This document shows, one piece after another, positions 1 to 8,440 of a stretch of 64,000 nucleotides of DNA. Each line of letters starts with the position of its first letter. The stretch's first letter is position 1. A program made the translations under genes and the position numbers. The notes beneath the pieces were generated by a model that saw only the letters and a program-made list of their open reading frames with translations, searched no databases and was not told the DNA's origin. This DNA comes from Tamlana sp. I1 (GTDB taxonomy: Bacteria > Bacteroidota > Bacteroidia > Flavobacteriales > Flavobacteriaceae): the NCBI RefSeq assembly GCF_015355625.1, contig NZ_JACLAF010000008.1, positions 124,001-188,000 on the forward strand. The letters run 5' to 3'.

Positions 1-1986
1 GCTTTGGTCGCGACCGAAGACGTGCGTTTTTTTAAACACGATGGTATTGACAACGTAAGTTTAATGCGTGTGTTTATTAAAAGTATTTTGCTTCAAAAAA
101 AATCGTCTGGTGGCGGAAGCACCATAACGCTTCAGTTGGCAAAAAACCTGTTTGGAAGAGACGATTATGTCTTGTTTGGCATTGTTATCAATAAATTTAA
201 AGAAAGTATTATTGCCAAACGTCTTGAAGAAATTTATAGCAAAAACGAAATTTTAACCCTTTATCTTAATACGGTTCCGTTTTCTGATAATACTTATGGG
301 ATCGAAAGTGCCTCCCGAAAATTTTTCAATAAACCAACACAAGAACTTAGTATTTCAGAGGCTGCAACCCTTGTTGGAACTTTAAAAGCGAACAGTTATT
401 TTAATCCGAGATTGCATTTAGAGCGTTGCCAAGAACGACGCGATATGGTTTTATCTCAAATGGAAAAATATGGCTATTTGCCGCAAGATTCTTTAGATGT
501 AATTACGAACAAGGATCTGGTTTTACATTACCGTTCGTTTAATCATGATTTGGGCATAGCGCCCTATTTTAGAGAAAAGGTTAAAGAGGAATTATCGGCT
601 ATTTTAGATAGCATTAAAACGCCGGAAGGTACACGTTACGATTTGTATAAGGACGGCTTGAAAGTGTACACAACTTTAGATTATAAAATGCAGCAATTGG
701 CAGAAGAGGCCATGAAATCGCATATGTCTAAATTACAGCATGATTTTGAAGCTTCTTATGGGAAATCGGCTCCATGGCTAAAAAACGACAAACTGATAGA
801 CGCCGAAATTAAAAAATTACCGATTTATAAATCTTATAAAGCACAAGGGTTAAGTGAGTCGCAAATTCAAGATTCTTTAAATGTTAAACGCCCAGTGGAA
901 CTGTTTAGCTGGACAGGCGACACCATTAAAAACTTAAATGTTCGCGATAGTATTAGTCATTATTTAAAACTTTTAAACACCGGATTATTGTCTGTCGAAC
1001 CAAGTACAGGAGCTGTTCGTGCTTATATTGGAGGCATAGATTTTAGGTTTTTTAAATACGATCATGTCTCACAAAGTGAACGCCAAGTAGGATCTACTTT
1101 TAAACCTATCGTCTATACAGCAGCCATAGAAAATGGTATGGATCCCTGTACTTATTTTTCTTTAGCTGAAGTCACTTATACCAATTATAAAAATTGGACG
1201 CCAAGTAACTCTGGCAGTAATGAAGATGATGTTTACGAGAACTATTCTTTAGAAAAAGCTTTAAGCCATTCGGTAAATACCATTGCTGTAAAAGTGTTAA
1301 ATAAAGTTGGAATTCATAACGTGATTACTCAAGCTGAAAAAATGGGGATTTCAAAGGAGTTGCCTAACGAGCCTTCATTAGCCTTGGGTGTTGCTCAAAT
1401 GACTTTAAAAGACCTCACACAGGCCTACACCAGTTATGTAAATAATAGTCATCCAGCAAAACCATATTTTATCACTAAAATTGAAGATAGAAATGGCAAC
1501 ACAATCGCTACTTTCGAGCCAGAAATTGCCAAAAATGAAGCTTTTAGTGCGTACACACGACAAGTTTTATTAGAAATGATGCAATCTACCGTTAACGAAG
1601 GTACAGCAAAACGCTTACGAAGTTCTTATCATTTAAAAAATGCCATTGCTGGAAAAACTGGTACGACCCAAGATAATAAAGATGGTTGGTTTATAGGGAT
1701 TACACCGCAGTTAGTTACCGTAACTTGGGTTGGAAACGATAACCACAGCATTGGTTTTAAAACCACAGGGATGGGACAAGGCGCTAATTCGGCATTGCCA
1801 ATTTTTGGTGAATTTTATAAAAAATTAAACGCTGATACTACTTTTCATACTATTACGAAAGCTCGTTTTGAAAGTCCTTCCGAGCAGGTTACTTCCGACT
1901 TAAATTGCGAACCAGAAAAACGTGATGGCTTTTTAAAACGCTTGTTTAAAAGTAAGCATAAAAAGAAAAAGTTTAAAGGGGATTAG
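1..1986 (+). CDS. Penicillin-binding protein 1A-type, 5' partial
   Basis: Bifunctional class A penicillin-binding protein that polymerises and cross-links peptidoglycan at the outer face of the inner membrane. The reading frame is open at base 1, so the membrane anchor and true start lie upstream of the window. The glycosyltransferase domain begins at once with the ATEDVRFF motif (catalytic Glu), followed by GGGSTITLQLAKN. The transpeptidase domain has all three motifs: STFK (nucleophile Ser at about 1093), SVN (about 1270) and KTGTT (about 1654). The C-terminus is a short lysine-rich tail. A hairpin terminator lies between it and the convergent next gene. The family call is firm; the exact subtype is not resolved. 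Confidence 0.95.
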   Translation, partial: ALVATEDVRFFKHDGIDNVSLMRVFIKSILLQKKSSGGGSTITLQLAKNLFGRDDYVLFGIVINKFKESIIAKRLEEIYSKNEILTLYLNTVPFSDNTYGIESASRKFFNKPTQELSISEAATLVGTLKANSYFNPRLHLERCQERRDMVLSQMEKYGYLPQDSLDVITNKDLVLHYRSFNHDLGIAPYFREKVKEELSAILDSIKTPEGTRYDLYKDGLKVYTTLDYKMQQLAEEAMKSHMSKLQHDFEASYGKSAPWLKNDKLIDAEIKKLPIYKSYKAQGLSESQIQDSLNVKRPVELFSWTGDTIKNLNVRDSISHYLKLLNTGLLSVEPSTGAVRAYIGGIDFRFFKYDHVSQSERQVGSTFKPIVYTAAIENGMDPCTYFSLAEVTYTNYKNWTPSNSGSNEDDVYENYSLEKALSHSVNTIAVKVLNKVGIHNVITQAEKMGISKELPNEPSLALGVAQMTLKDLTQAYTSYVNNSHPAKPYFITKIEDRNGNTIATFEPEIAKNEAFSAYTRQVLLEMMQSTVNEGTAKRLRSSYHLKNAIAGKTGTTQDNKDGWFIGITPQLVTVTWVGNDNHSIGFKTTGMGQGANSALPIFGEFYKKLNADTTFHTITKARFESPSEQVTSDLNCEPEKRDGFLKRLFKSKHKKKKFKGD

Positions 1987-2087
1987 GTTTCAAAGAATCA
2001 AAGTAACATAGTTTCTTAAACTTAATATTTTTTCTTCTATTGAGATACTGTCCTCTGCAGTTTTGTAACTCTGAATAACCCTAAAGG

Positions 2088-2146
2088 AAAAAAAGCTGCA
2101 AAGTTCTATAGATATTTTTTGTCTATCCATAAAACTTTGCAGCTTT
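2088..2146 (-). terminator. Rho-independent terminator of the DUF3078 gene
   Basis: A perfect 14-bp stem (AAAGCTGCAAAGTT / AACTTTGCAGCTTT, 2092-2105 and 2133-2146) encloses a loop with a small inner hairpin. Read on the minus strand it ends in a run of seven T, which suits the DUF3078 gene ending at 2175. It may also stop plus-strand transcripts from the PBP gene, but the T-run on that side is poor. Confidence 0.8.
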
Positions 2147-2174
2147 GATACTCTGTAACTTAGATGCTTTCTAA

Positions 2175-3101
2175 TTAAAAGGCATAACTTAAACCAAAGG
2201 TCCAGTACGATTGTAAGTCGTTATCAACGTTGTCAAAAGTAGCATTTGTATCGCCTTCTGTGTTAATAGCGTAGTTTAATGCTTCTTGTTTATTGTCTCT
2301 TAAACCAAACTCAAAACCTAAACCAATTCCTTTCCAAACCTCGTATCCAAAAGCATTTGTCCAAGTCCAGTTAGATAAATTGGAGCTTTTGTAAGATTGA
2401 AACATCGATAAGTTAGAGTTTAATTTTAGTTTTCCGAACGATTTAGCATAGTTTGCTACAAGTTTAGCACCTAATGAAGAATCGAAAATGGTTTTCTCGT
2501 TACTAAATACAATATTGTAGTTTAAAGGGTGTACAACCACCACTAAATCTGAAATTGGAGTCCATGTAAAACCAATACCTAAATCTAAATATCCAGGATC
2601 GTTAAAGTTGTTTAACAAGGTTGTTCTATATTCACCTAAAGTAGAGGCAGCAAGGGTCTTGCTAATTCTATAACCGTAAAGTGATGTGATGGTAAAAACA
2701 TCGGTAGCTTGTCTAAAATCATCATCGTCATTTGGGTCGTCTTTATCATCGAATTTTACCCAGCTCAGGTTGATGTTTGCTGTATTATACCAGAAATATT
2801 TTTCTCTGTTTAATTTTGCATAAGGATTAACTGTAATGGTTACGTTACCTGCAGAATTGTTTGGCGTTCCTTGGGCGTACCAGTTGCTAAATTCAGATAA
2901 ATTAGCACCAATAGTACCAAAAGCACCATAGTTCCATCCTGGGAATTTATCAATTTGTTTTTTAAGGGCATCAACTTCCGATTGTAGTGCGCTAATAGAA
3001 TCTTCTTTAGCTGCTTTTAAAGTTTCTAATTCTTCTTTAGTTTGTGCATTTACAGAAACAAGACCCATAAATAAGGCACAAATTAATAGCGTTTTTTTCA
3101 T
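2175..3101 (-). CDS. DUF3078 domain-containing outer-membrane-type protein
   Basis: Protein of 308 residues with an N-terminal signal peptide (about residues 1-19, ending VNAQ). A short heptad-like segment rich in Lys and Glu (about 20-55) follows, and the rest is built of alternating aromatic strands typical of a beta-barrel, ending in Phe (SYAF). The block WNYGAFGTIGANLSEFSNW resembles the DUF3078 family of Bacteroidota, whose function is unknown. It is transcribed alone: 75 bp separate it from the DUF2480 gene upstream and a strong terminator follows. Location in the outer membrane is inferred from the strand pattern. Confidence 0.8.
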   Translation of the reverse strand: MKKTLLICALFMGLVSVNAQTKEELETLKAAKEDSISALQSEVDALKKQIDKFPGWNYGAFGTIGANLSEFSNWYAQGTPNNSAGNVTITVNPYAKLNREKYFWYNTANINLSWVKFDDKDDPNDDDDFRQATDVFTITSLYGYRISKTLAASTLGEYRTTLLNNFNDPGYLDLGIGFTWTPISDLVVVVHPLNYNIVFSNEKTIFDSSLGAKLVANYAKSFGKLKLNSNLSMFQSYKSSNLSNWTWTNAFGYEVWKGIGLGFEFGLRDNKQEALNYAINTEGDTNATFDNVDNDLQSYWTFGLSYAF

Positions 3102-3176
3102 TGTTTTCAGTTTTAATAAGGGATTAATTATAAAGTAATTTTTAAGTGTTTTTAAAGTATGTTGTTGAAGGCCCTT

Positions 3177-3683
3177 TTATTTGTTTTTATATAGGGGAAC
3201 AGACGAGCAAGCTTCGCCATACATAATAGATTTTACTACAGGCTGCAATTTGTTAGCCAACATGATGTATGCATTTTGTGGCACAGGTTTGTTGGAACAG
3301 CCTTTAATTATAATAGGTTTTCCTTCAAATTCTGAAACATCCAATTGATTAATCACGTCTTGGTATATAGACGTTTCAAGATGGTCTAAACTGCCAACAA
3401 TAATCTTTTTAGCAACAGGTTGCAATTGAATACTAAGCAGCATATAAGCCCAGCCTGGAATAATAGCATCGCTGCTACAGGTTAAAGCCACATAGCTGTC
3501 TTGGTATTGACTCCAATCGTAGTTGGCCACTTGGTCTCTAAAGTCTTTTTCACGAAGCACAAAACCTTCGTAAAGCCAGTCTTTAATATCAAATAATACA
3601 CGGTTTCCTTTAGGATAATAATCCTCAAGATTTATCGTGATTAATTTGCTGTTTGCAACGCGATTGATGATTTCATCAGCCAT
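3177..3683 (-). CDS. DUF2480 family protein
   Basis: Soluble 168-residue protein matching the DUF2480 family found in Bacteroidota. It has an internal duplication: a segment containing AIIPGWAYMLLSIQLQPV and a later one containing PVPQNAYIMLANKLQPV, each followed by a lysine- and isoleucine-rich strand. There is no signal peptide or membrane segment. It is the last gene in the direction of the suf cluster, 172 bp after sufT, with a heptanucleotide tandem repeat in the gap. Co-occurrence with suf genes suggests a link to iron-sulfur metabolism, but no function is established. Confidence 0.85.
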   Translation of the reverse strand: MADEIINRVANSKLITINLEDYYPKGNRVLFDIKDWLYEGFVLREKDFRDQVANYDWSQYQDSYVALTCSSDAIIPGWAYMLLSIQLQPVAKKIIVGSLDHLETSIYQDVINQLDVSEFEGKPIIIKGCSNKPVPQNAYIMLANKLQPVVKSIMYGEACSSVPLYKNK

Positions 3684-3754
3684 AAAAAGTATGTAAATTT
3701 AATATGCCGTTAAGTAATTTTATTAGAAGAAGTCGTACTAGCTAATTGTTAATT

Positions 3755-3810
3755 TTGACTATTGACTATTGACTATTGACTATTGACTATTGACTATTGA
3801 CTATTGACTA
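3755..3810. repeat. Tandem heptanucleotide repeat, 8 x TTGACTA
   Basis: Eight perfect head-to-tail copies of the 7-bp unit TTGACTA occupy 56 bases between sufT and the DUF2480 gene. The flanks are low-complexity AT-rich DNA built from related words (AATAACTAATAACAATC). It lies 72 bp upstream of the DUF2480 start. Copy number is likely variable between strains because perfect short tandem arrays slip. Confidence 0.95.
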
Positions 3811-3855
3811 AAAACTATAAACCAATAACTAATAACAATCAACCAAAAACCATCT

Positions 3856-4179
3856 CTAAAGCATCCCCAATTCCAATTTGGCTTCTTCGCTCATTAAGTC
3901 TTGAGTCCAAGGCGGATCGAAAGTAATTTCAACTTCGGCACCTTTTACTTCGTCAAGAGATTTTACTTTCTCTTCAACTTCTAAAGGCAATGTTTCTGCT
4001 ACAGGACAGTTTGGCGTTGTTAAAGTCATTAATATTTTAACATCGTTGTCTTCATTTACAAAAACATCGTAGATTAAACCTAATTCGTAAATATCTACAG
4101 GGATTTCCGGATCGTAAATGCTTTTTAAAACATTTACTATTTTTTCCCCTAATTCTGCGGTATCTATTGCTTCACTCAT
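3856..4179 (-). CDS. sufT: SufT-like DUF59 protein (Fe-S assembly factor)
   Basis: A 107-residue MIP18/DUF59-family protein, a small factor that helps deliver or mature iron-sulfur clusters. The family signature is clear: YDPEIPVDIYELGLIYD near the N-terminus, then MTLTTPNCPVAETLP with the conserved Cys (about residue 58), and DPPWTQDLMSEEAK near the end. It is 75 bp downstream of sufE on the same strand and closes the suf cluster. The related PaaD proteins of phenylacetate degradation have the same fold, but the context decides for SufT. Confidence 0.9.
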   Translation of the reverse strand: MSEAIDTAELGEKIVNVLKSIYDPEIPVDIYELGLIYDVFVNEDNDVKILMTLTTPNCPVAETLPLEVEEKVKSLDEVKGAEVEITFDPPWTQDLMSEEAKLELGML

Positions 4180-4254
4180 GGTATTAATGTTGATGCGTTA
4201 ATTTGTTAATGCGTTTAATTGTTTATAAAAACAGTTAAACGAAAAACGATTAAA

Positions 4255-4677
4255 CTAATTTAACTGTGTTTGGTATGCAATGGCATACATTTTTAATTGT
4301 TTTATCATGCTAACCAAGCCATTTGCTCGTGTTGGCGATAAATGTTCTTTAAGTCCGATTTCGTCTATAAAACCAGTTTCCGAATTAATAATATCTTTTG
4401 GATGTTGGTTAGAGAACGCACGAACCAAAATAGCAATAATGCCTTTGGTAATAATAGCGTCGCTATCTGCCGTAAACACGAGTTTGTCACCTTGCATTTC
4501 GGCATGCACCCAAACTTTACTTTGGCAACCTTTAATAATATTGCTATCGGTTTTGTATTGGTCGTCAATTAAGGGTAAATCTTTCCCTAAATCAATCATA
4601 TATTGGTAACGCTCTTCCCAGTCTTCAAACATTGAGAATTCGTCTATTATTTCGTTTTGGATTTCTTCTATACTCAC
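4255..4677 (-). CDS. sufE: SufE-family sulfur acceptor
   Basis: SufE accepts persulfide sulfur from SufS and passes it to the SufBCD scaffold. The acceptor Cys sits in NIIKGCQSKVWV, and the family motif DLPLID lies near residues 30-40. I start at the GTG at 4677, giving VSIEEIQNEI and about 140 residues. The frame can be extended to a TTG at 4704, but the added codons overlap a TATTTTTGC promoter box (4693-4701) and do not look like protein. The ATG-less start is therefore inferred. It lies between a lipoprotein gene and sufT. Confidence 0.92.
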   Translation of the reverse strand: MSIEEIQNEIIDEFSMFEDWEERYQYMIDLGKDLPLIDDQYKTDSNIIKGCQSKVWVHAEMQGDKLVFTADSDAIITKGIIAILVRAFSNQHPKDIINSETGFIDEIGLKEHLSPTRANGLVSMIKQLKMYAIAYQTQLN

Positions 4678-4692
4678 AATCACTAATTTTAT

Positions 4693-4701
4693 GCAAAAAT
4701 A
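4693..4701 (-). promoter_or_regulatory. Promoter -7 box TATTTTTGC for sufE-sufT
   Basis: Exact match to the Bacteroidota TAnnTTTGC -7 element on the minus strand. Transcription would start near 4688, about ten bases before the GTG start of sufE. This suggests an internal suf promoter with a very short leader. No convincing -33 TTG element was located. Confidence 0.5.
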
Positions 4702-4716
4702 CAATAAGAAATGTTG

Positions 4717-5181
4717 CTATTCAATGTTTTCGGAAATTGATAGCAGTTCTTTAACGAATGCTTCTATTTCTTTGGGCGGATTTCCATGATCGAAAGGTGC
4801 CGATTCGTAAGTTTTTCCGTTTGAAGTTATTTTTAAAATGGCTTTTGAAGCCCCGTCAAAAAGAAATTTTTTACTTGGAACTTCAAGTTCTGAAAGCGTT
4901 TCCAGAGGAATGCTTTTAGAAAGGGTTAATAACTGTTCCCAATCTGAAGCTTTTAGTGGTTTTGAAGCCTCTGATTTTCCGCGTTTTTTTGAAACTGAAA
5001 TTGAGTTTTTGGAAATTTTTATTTTACTGAAAGCATTACGGGATGAAGCTACATACTCAAAAACAATGGTCTTTTCGGTAAATTCTTGTTGTTCTATGTT
5101 TTTAGATGCTTTTGAAGGTTTTGCGGTACCACAAGATTTTAGGCTAAAAACACACAGTAGTAAAATGCATAGTATTTTCAT
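4717..5181 (-). CDS. Putative lipoprotein in the suf cluster
   Basis: A 154-residue protein with a lipoprotein signal (MKILCILLLCVFSLKSC, acylated Cys at 17) and then a Lys/Ser-rich soluble domain. I do not recognise the family. The C-terminal half (ILKITSNGKTYES...PPKEIEAFVKELL) resembles small lipoproteins common beside suf genes in Flavobacteriaceae, but that is from memory. It lies between sufS and sufE, separated from sufS by a palindromic repeat, and ends 13 bp before the sufE promoter region. Confidence 0.75.
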   Translation of the reverse strand: MKILCILLLCVFSLKSCGTAKPSKASKNIEQQEFTEKTIVFEYVASSRNAFSKIKISKNSISVSKKRGKSEASKPLKASDWEQLLTLSKSIPLETLSELEVPSKKFLFDGASKAILKITSNGKTYESAPFDHGNPPKEIEAFVKELLSISENIE

Positions 5182-5237
5182 AAACGGATTGCTTTTATTA
5201 TTCCGGCCAGAAGAGGAATCTTTAGATGTGTTTTAAA

Positions 5238-5322
5238 AGATGCTTCATTCTGCTGCGCTATATTCTGAATGACAAGTTCTATTTTGTTTTGTCATGCAGA
5301 AGGAGGTACGACTGAAGCATCT
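5238..5322. repeat. Palindromic intergenic repeat (REP/MITE-like)
   Basis: An 85-bp imperfect palindrome with perfect 10-bp ends: AGATGCTTCA at 5238-5247 and TGAAGCATCT at 5313-5322. A second pairing, ATGACA with TGTCAT, lies inside. It falls just before sufS in the otherwise tight suf cluster. The words ATTCTGAATGACA and GTCATGCAGAAGGAGGTACGA are of the kind seen in dispersed Bacteroidota intergenic repeats. Confidence 0.7.
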
Positions 5323-5335
5323 AAAATACTTGTTG

Positions 5336-6550
5336 TTAAGACAACATCATTTTTGCTTTTTTAACGCCTTCTACTAAAAGATCAATTTCAGTCTTGGTGT
5401 TGTAAAATGCAAGCGAAGCTCTAACCGTTCCAGGAATTTTATAATAATCCATAATAGGCTGTGCGCAGTGGTGTCCTGTTCTTACAGCAATTCCCAACTT
5501 ATCTAAAATAGTACCTACATCGTAAGGATGAATGCCTTCTAAATTAAAAGAAATTACTGATGTTTTCTCTTTTGATGTTCCGTAGATTTTTAAACCGTCG
5601 ATTTCTAATAATCTCTCTGTGGCGTATTCTAGAAGCTCGTGTTCATAAGATGCAATGGCATCAAAACCAATGCTGTTCATGTAATCTAGAGCCGCTCCAA
5701 AAACGATGCCTCCCGCGATATTTGGTGTGCCAGCTTCAAATTTATGAGGCAAATCGGCATAGGTTGTTTTTTCAAAAGTGACCTCGGCAATCATTTCGCC
5801 ACCACCTTGATAAGGCGGTAATTTTTTTAACCAGGCTTCTTTTCCGTAAAGCATGCCAACGCCTGTTGGGCCACACATTTTATGCGCAGAAACCACATAA
5901 AAATCGACATCTAATTTTTGAACATCTGGTTTTATATGCGGACTCGATTGTGCGCCGTCAATTAAAACAGCAGCACCTACTTGGTGTGCTTTTTCAATAA
6001 TATATTCTATAGGATTTACGGTGCCTAATGCGTTTGAAACGTGATTTACAAAAACTAGTTTTGTGTTTTCTGAAAGTAATTTATCAAATTCTGCCATAAC
6101 CAATTCCCCTTCTTGGTTCATTGGAATGACTTTTAAATTCGCACCCGTGCGTTCGCAAAGCATTTGCCAAGGCACAATGTTTGAATGGTGCTCTAGTGCT
6201 GAAACGATAATATCATCACCTTTTTTAAGTAGTGTTGAAAAGCCGTTTGCTACTAAATTAATGCCGTGTGTTGTTCCTGAAGTGAAAATAATTTCATGGG
6301 AAAACTTGGCGTTAAAATGCGCTTGAATTTTGTAACGTGCCTGTTCGTACAAATCGGTAGCTTCCTGACTTAGCGTATGTACACCACGATGTATATTCGC
6401 GTTGTAATTTGAGTAATAATCTACAATAGCATCGATAACCTGTTTTGGGGTTTGCGATGTTGCGGCATTGTCAAAATACACTAAAGGTTTTCCGTTTACT
6501 TTGCGAGAAAGTATCGGGAAGTCTTTTCTTATGTCTTCTACATTGAACAT
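5336..6550 (-). CDS. sufS: Cysteine desulfurase SufS
   Basis: PLP-dependent class V aminotransferase-fold enzyme that removes sulfur from L-cysteine for cluster assembly. The Schiff-base lysine is in VVSAHKMCGPTG and the catalytic Cys in RTGHHCAQP. ALEHHSNIVPW and LIDGAQ bind the cofactor. I choose the ATG at 6550 (MFNVEDIRKDFPILSR, 404 residues, the usual SufS length). The frame runs a further 11 codons upstream, but these do not resemble family members. It lies 89 bp after sufD in the suf cluster and works with SufE. Confidence 0.97.
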   Translation of the reverse strand: MFNVEDIRKDFPILSRKVNGKPLVYFDNAATSQTPKQVIDAIVDYYSNYNANIHRGVHTLSQEATDLYEQARYKIQAHFNAKFSHEIIFTSGTTHGINLVANGFSTLLKKGDDIIVSALEHHSNIVPWQMLCERTGANLKVIPMNQEGELVMAEFDKLLSENTKLVFVNHVSNALGTVNPIEYIIEKAHQVGAAVLIDGAQSSPHIKPDVQKLDVDFYVVSAHKMCGPTGVGMLYGKEAWLKKLPPYQGGGEMIAEVTFEKTTYADLPHKFEAGTPNIAGGIVFGAALDYMNSIGFDAIASYEHELLEYATERLLEIDGLKIYGTSKEKTSVISFNLEGIHPYDVGTILDKLGIAVRTGHHCAQPIMDYYKIPGTVRASLAFYNTKTEIDLLVEGVKKAKMMLS

Positions 6551-6639
6551 GGCGGTAAGGTTTAGCCCCGATAGTAGCGGCATCCTTTTTTGTTTTTCTC
6601 AAAAAAGATATAGCGGATAGCGGGATTAGCTACAAATTA

Positions 6640-7953
6640 TTATAAATCGAATCCGATATTAACACCCAATTTGTTAGCGATAATTTTAGTAATGCGTTGT
6701 TTTAACTCAGGAATTTTTACCGAGCTTAATACATTATTACTAAATGCATACATTAAAAGGGCTTTGGCTTCTTTTTTAGGAATACCACGCGATTGCATGT
6801 AAAATAAGGCACTTTCATCTAACTGACCAATGGTACAACCGTGAGAACATTTTACATCGTCTGCAAAAATTTCCAATTGTGGTTTGGTGTTTATAGATGC
6901 TTTATCGCTTATTAAAATATTGTTGTTCGCTTGGAAAGCATTTGTTTTTTGGGCTTCTTTTTCAACAATAATTTTTCCGTTGAAAACGCCTGTTGAACTA
7001 TCGCCAAAAATACCTTTATAATCTTGGTGACTTTCGCAATTTGGTTCGATATGGTGTACTAATGTATTGTGATCTACATGTTGTTTATCGCCAAGAATAG
7101 TTACACCTTTTAATATAGAATCGATGCGTTCTCCTTCTTGGAAGAAATTAAGGTTGTTTCTAATTAATTTCCCGCCAAAGGCAAATGTATGTACCGAAGC
7201 AATACTTTCACGTTGCTGCTTAATGAAGGTATTATCGATTAATGAGGCGTTTTCGGCATCATTTTGAATTTTGTAATAATCGACAATAGCACGTTTTTTA
7301 GTGAAAATTTCGGTTACACTATTGGTTAAAACAGGGTTTTCTGTTAAACTTTGGTGACGCTCGATAATTTGAACATGCGCATTCTCTTCAGCAACAATTA
7401 AATTACGAGGTTGAAGTAAGGTTGCCGATTCGTTTCCTGTTGAAAAATTGATAAACTGAATCGGTTTGTCGGCAATTTTATTTTTAGGAATGTGTACATA
7501 AACCCCTTCTTGTGAAAACGCCGTGTTTAACGATGGTAAACTATCGGTTGTAGCTGCTTTATTGAAATGGTTTTCAATAATTAAGCGGTATTTCGGATTT
7601 GTTAAAGCAGAAGACATTAAGCACACATCGATACCATCGTGTGTGGTGTTCGATAAATGTGAAGAATATTTTCCATCGATGAAAACCACATGGTAAGTGT
7701 CGATTTCGTGGATGAAATATTTTTTAACATCTTTATAATCTATTGCATTTTCTTGCTTTGGGAAAACGCTATAATCTTCTTTTAATAATTTATTTAAAGA
7801 GGTGTATTTCCAAGCTTCTTCCTTTTTAGTAGGAAAGCCTTTTTCTTCAAATATTTTTATAGCTTCAGATCTCACATTATGAACGAAAGTGTCAACATCG
7901 ACCTTGTTTTCAAATGCTAAAAATGATGATACTAATTTGTCTTTTAAATCCAT
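6640..7953 (-). CDS. sufD: SufD, Fe-S scaffold component
   Basis: SufD partners SufB and SufC in the SufBC2D scaffold. Length is about 437 residues from the ATG at 7953 (MDLKDKLVSSFLAFEN); an upstream TTG adds six unlikely residues. The N-terminal helical part contains the typical PTKKEEAWKYTSL, and the C-terminal beta-helix core contains DNTLVHHIEPNCES and CSHGCTIGQLDESALFYMQ. A four-helix-bundle gene separates it from sufC, while the cluster order is otherwise sufBCDS. Confidence 0.97.
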   Translation of the reverse strand: MDLKDKLVSSFLAFENKVDVDTFVHNVRSEAIKIFEEKGFPTKKEEAWKYTSLNKLLKEDYSVFPKQENAIDYKDVKKYFIHEIDTYHVVFIDGKYSSHLSNTTHDGIDVCLMSSALTNPKYRLIIENHFNKAATTDSLPSLNTAFSQEGVYVHIPKNKIADKPIQFINFSTGNESATLLQPRNLIVAEENAHVQIIERHQSLTENPVLTNSVTEIFTKKRAIVDYYKIQNDAENASLIDNTFIKQQRESIASVHTFAFGGKLIRNNLNFFQEGERIDSILKGVTILGDKQHVDHNTLVHHIEPNCESHQDYKGIFGDSSTGVFNGKIIVEKEAQKTNAFQANNNILISDKASINTKPQLEIFADDVKCSHGCTIGQLDESALFYMQSRGIPKKEAKALLMYAFSNNVLSSVKIPELKQRITKIIANKLGVNIGFDL

Positions 7954-8012
7954 TGTTATAAATCGTTTCAAGTTTAATGTTTAAAAAGTTCCAAGTTGTT
8001 TACTCAACCCCT

Positions 8013-8402
8013 TTATTTAAACTTGCTTCCTTTAAAATCTTTTTTGTTCAAATATGAAATGAAAGCAGATAAACGCATGCTTAATTGTTCATATTCTGAA
8101 ACTAATGTTTTGAATTTTTCTTCTGAAATATATTCTGAATCAAAAACTCTATATAATTGTGACCTTGTTTCTCCGGCTGAACCTTTTGCTATTGAAAGAA
8201 ATTGACGAAATTCTAAGTTTCCATCTCTTTCAAAACCTTCGGCAATATTATCCATTACAGATCCAGATGAAGCTTTTATTTGGTCTTTTAATCTGAAATC
8301 ATTTTTTAAAGCTGTTTCATTGGCAATATCTTTAATTTGATTAAATAGTCTTCTGGCTTCTTGCCAAGTTTCTAAATCTTCAAATTTAGTGATAGTCGCC
8401 AT
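8013..8402 (-). CDS. Four helix bundle protein (23S rRNA IVS type), copy 1
   Basis: A 129-residue all-helical protein of the family first described in 23S rRNA intervening sequences. Family landmarks are [13 protein letters not shown] at the N-terminus, [20 protein letters not shown] in the middle, and [17 protein letters not shown]. Members form pentameric bundles with a basic face, and a nucleic-acid role has been suggested but not proven. It sits between sufC and sufD in the same direction, with gaps of 38 and 59 bp. It is a paralogue of the gene at 11137-11508. Confidence 0.9.
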   Translation of the reverse strand: MATITKFEDLETWQEARRLFNQIKDIANETALKNDFRLKDQIKASSGSVMDNIAEGFERDGNLEFRQFLSIAKGSAGETRSQLYRVFDSEYISEEKFKTLVSEYEQLSMRLSAFISYLNKKDFKGSKFK

Positions 8403-8440
8403 GAACTTGAAACATTAAACTTTAAACCTTTTCAACTTCC

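Noticed and set aside
3755-3810. CRISPR-like array
   Set aside because: The units are 7 bp, head to tail, with no spacers and no cas genes in the window.
4280-4609. Open frames antisense to sufE and other genes (also 14083-14355, 49590-49856, 60952-61224)
   Set aside because: All overlap well-supported genes on the opposite strand and show no independent family features.
4678-4704. N-terminal extension of sufE to a TTG start
   Set aside because: The added codons coincide with an exact promoter -7 box and have no protein-like conservation; the GTG at 4677 is used instead.
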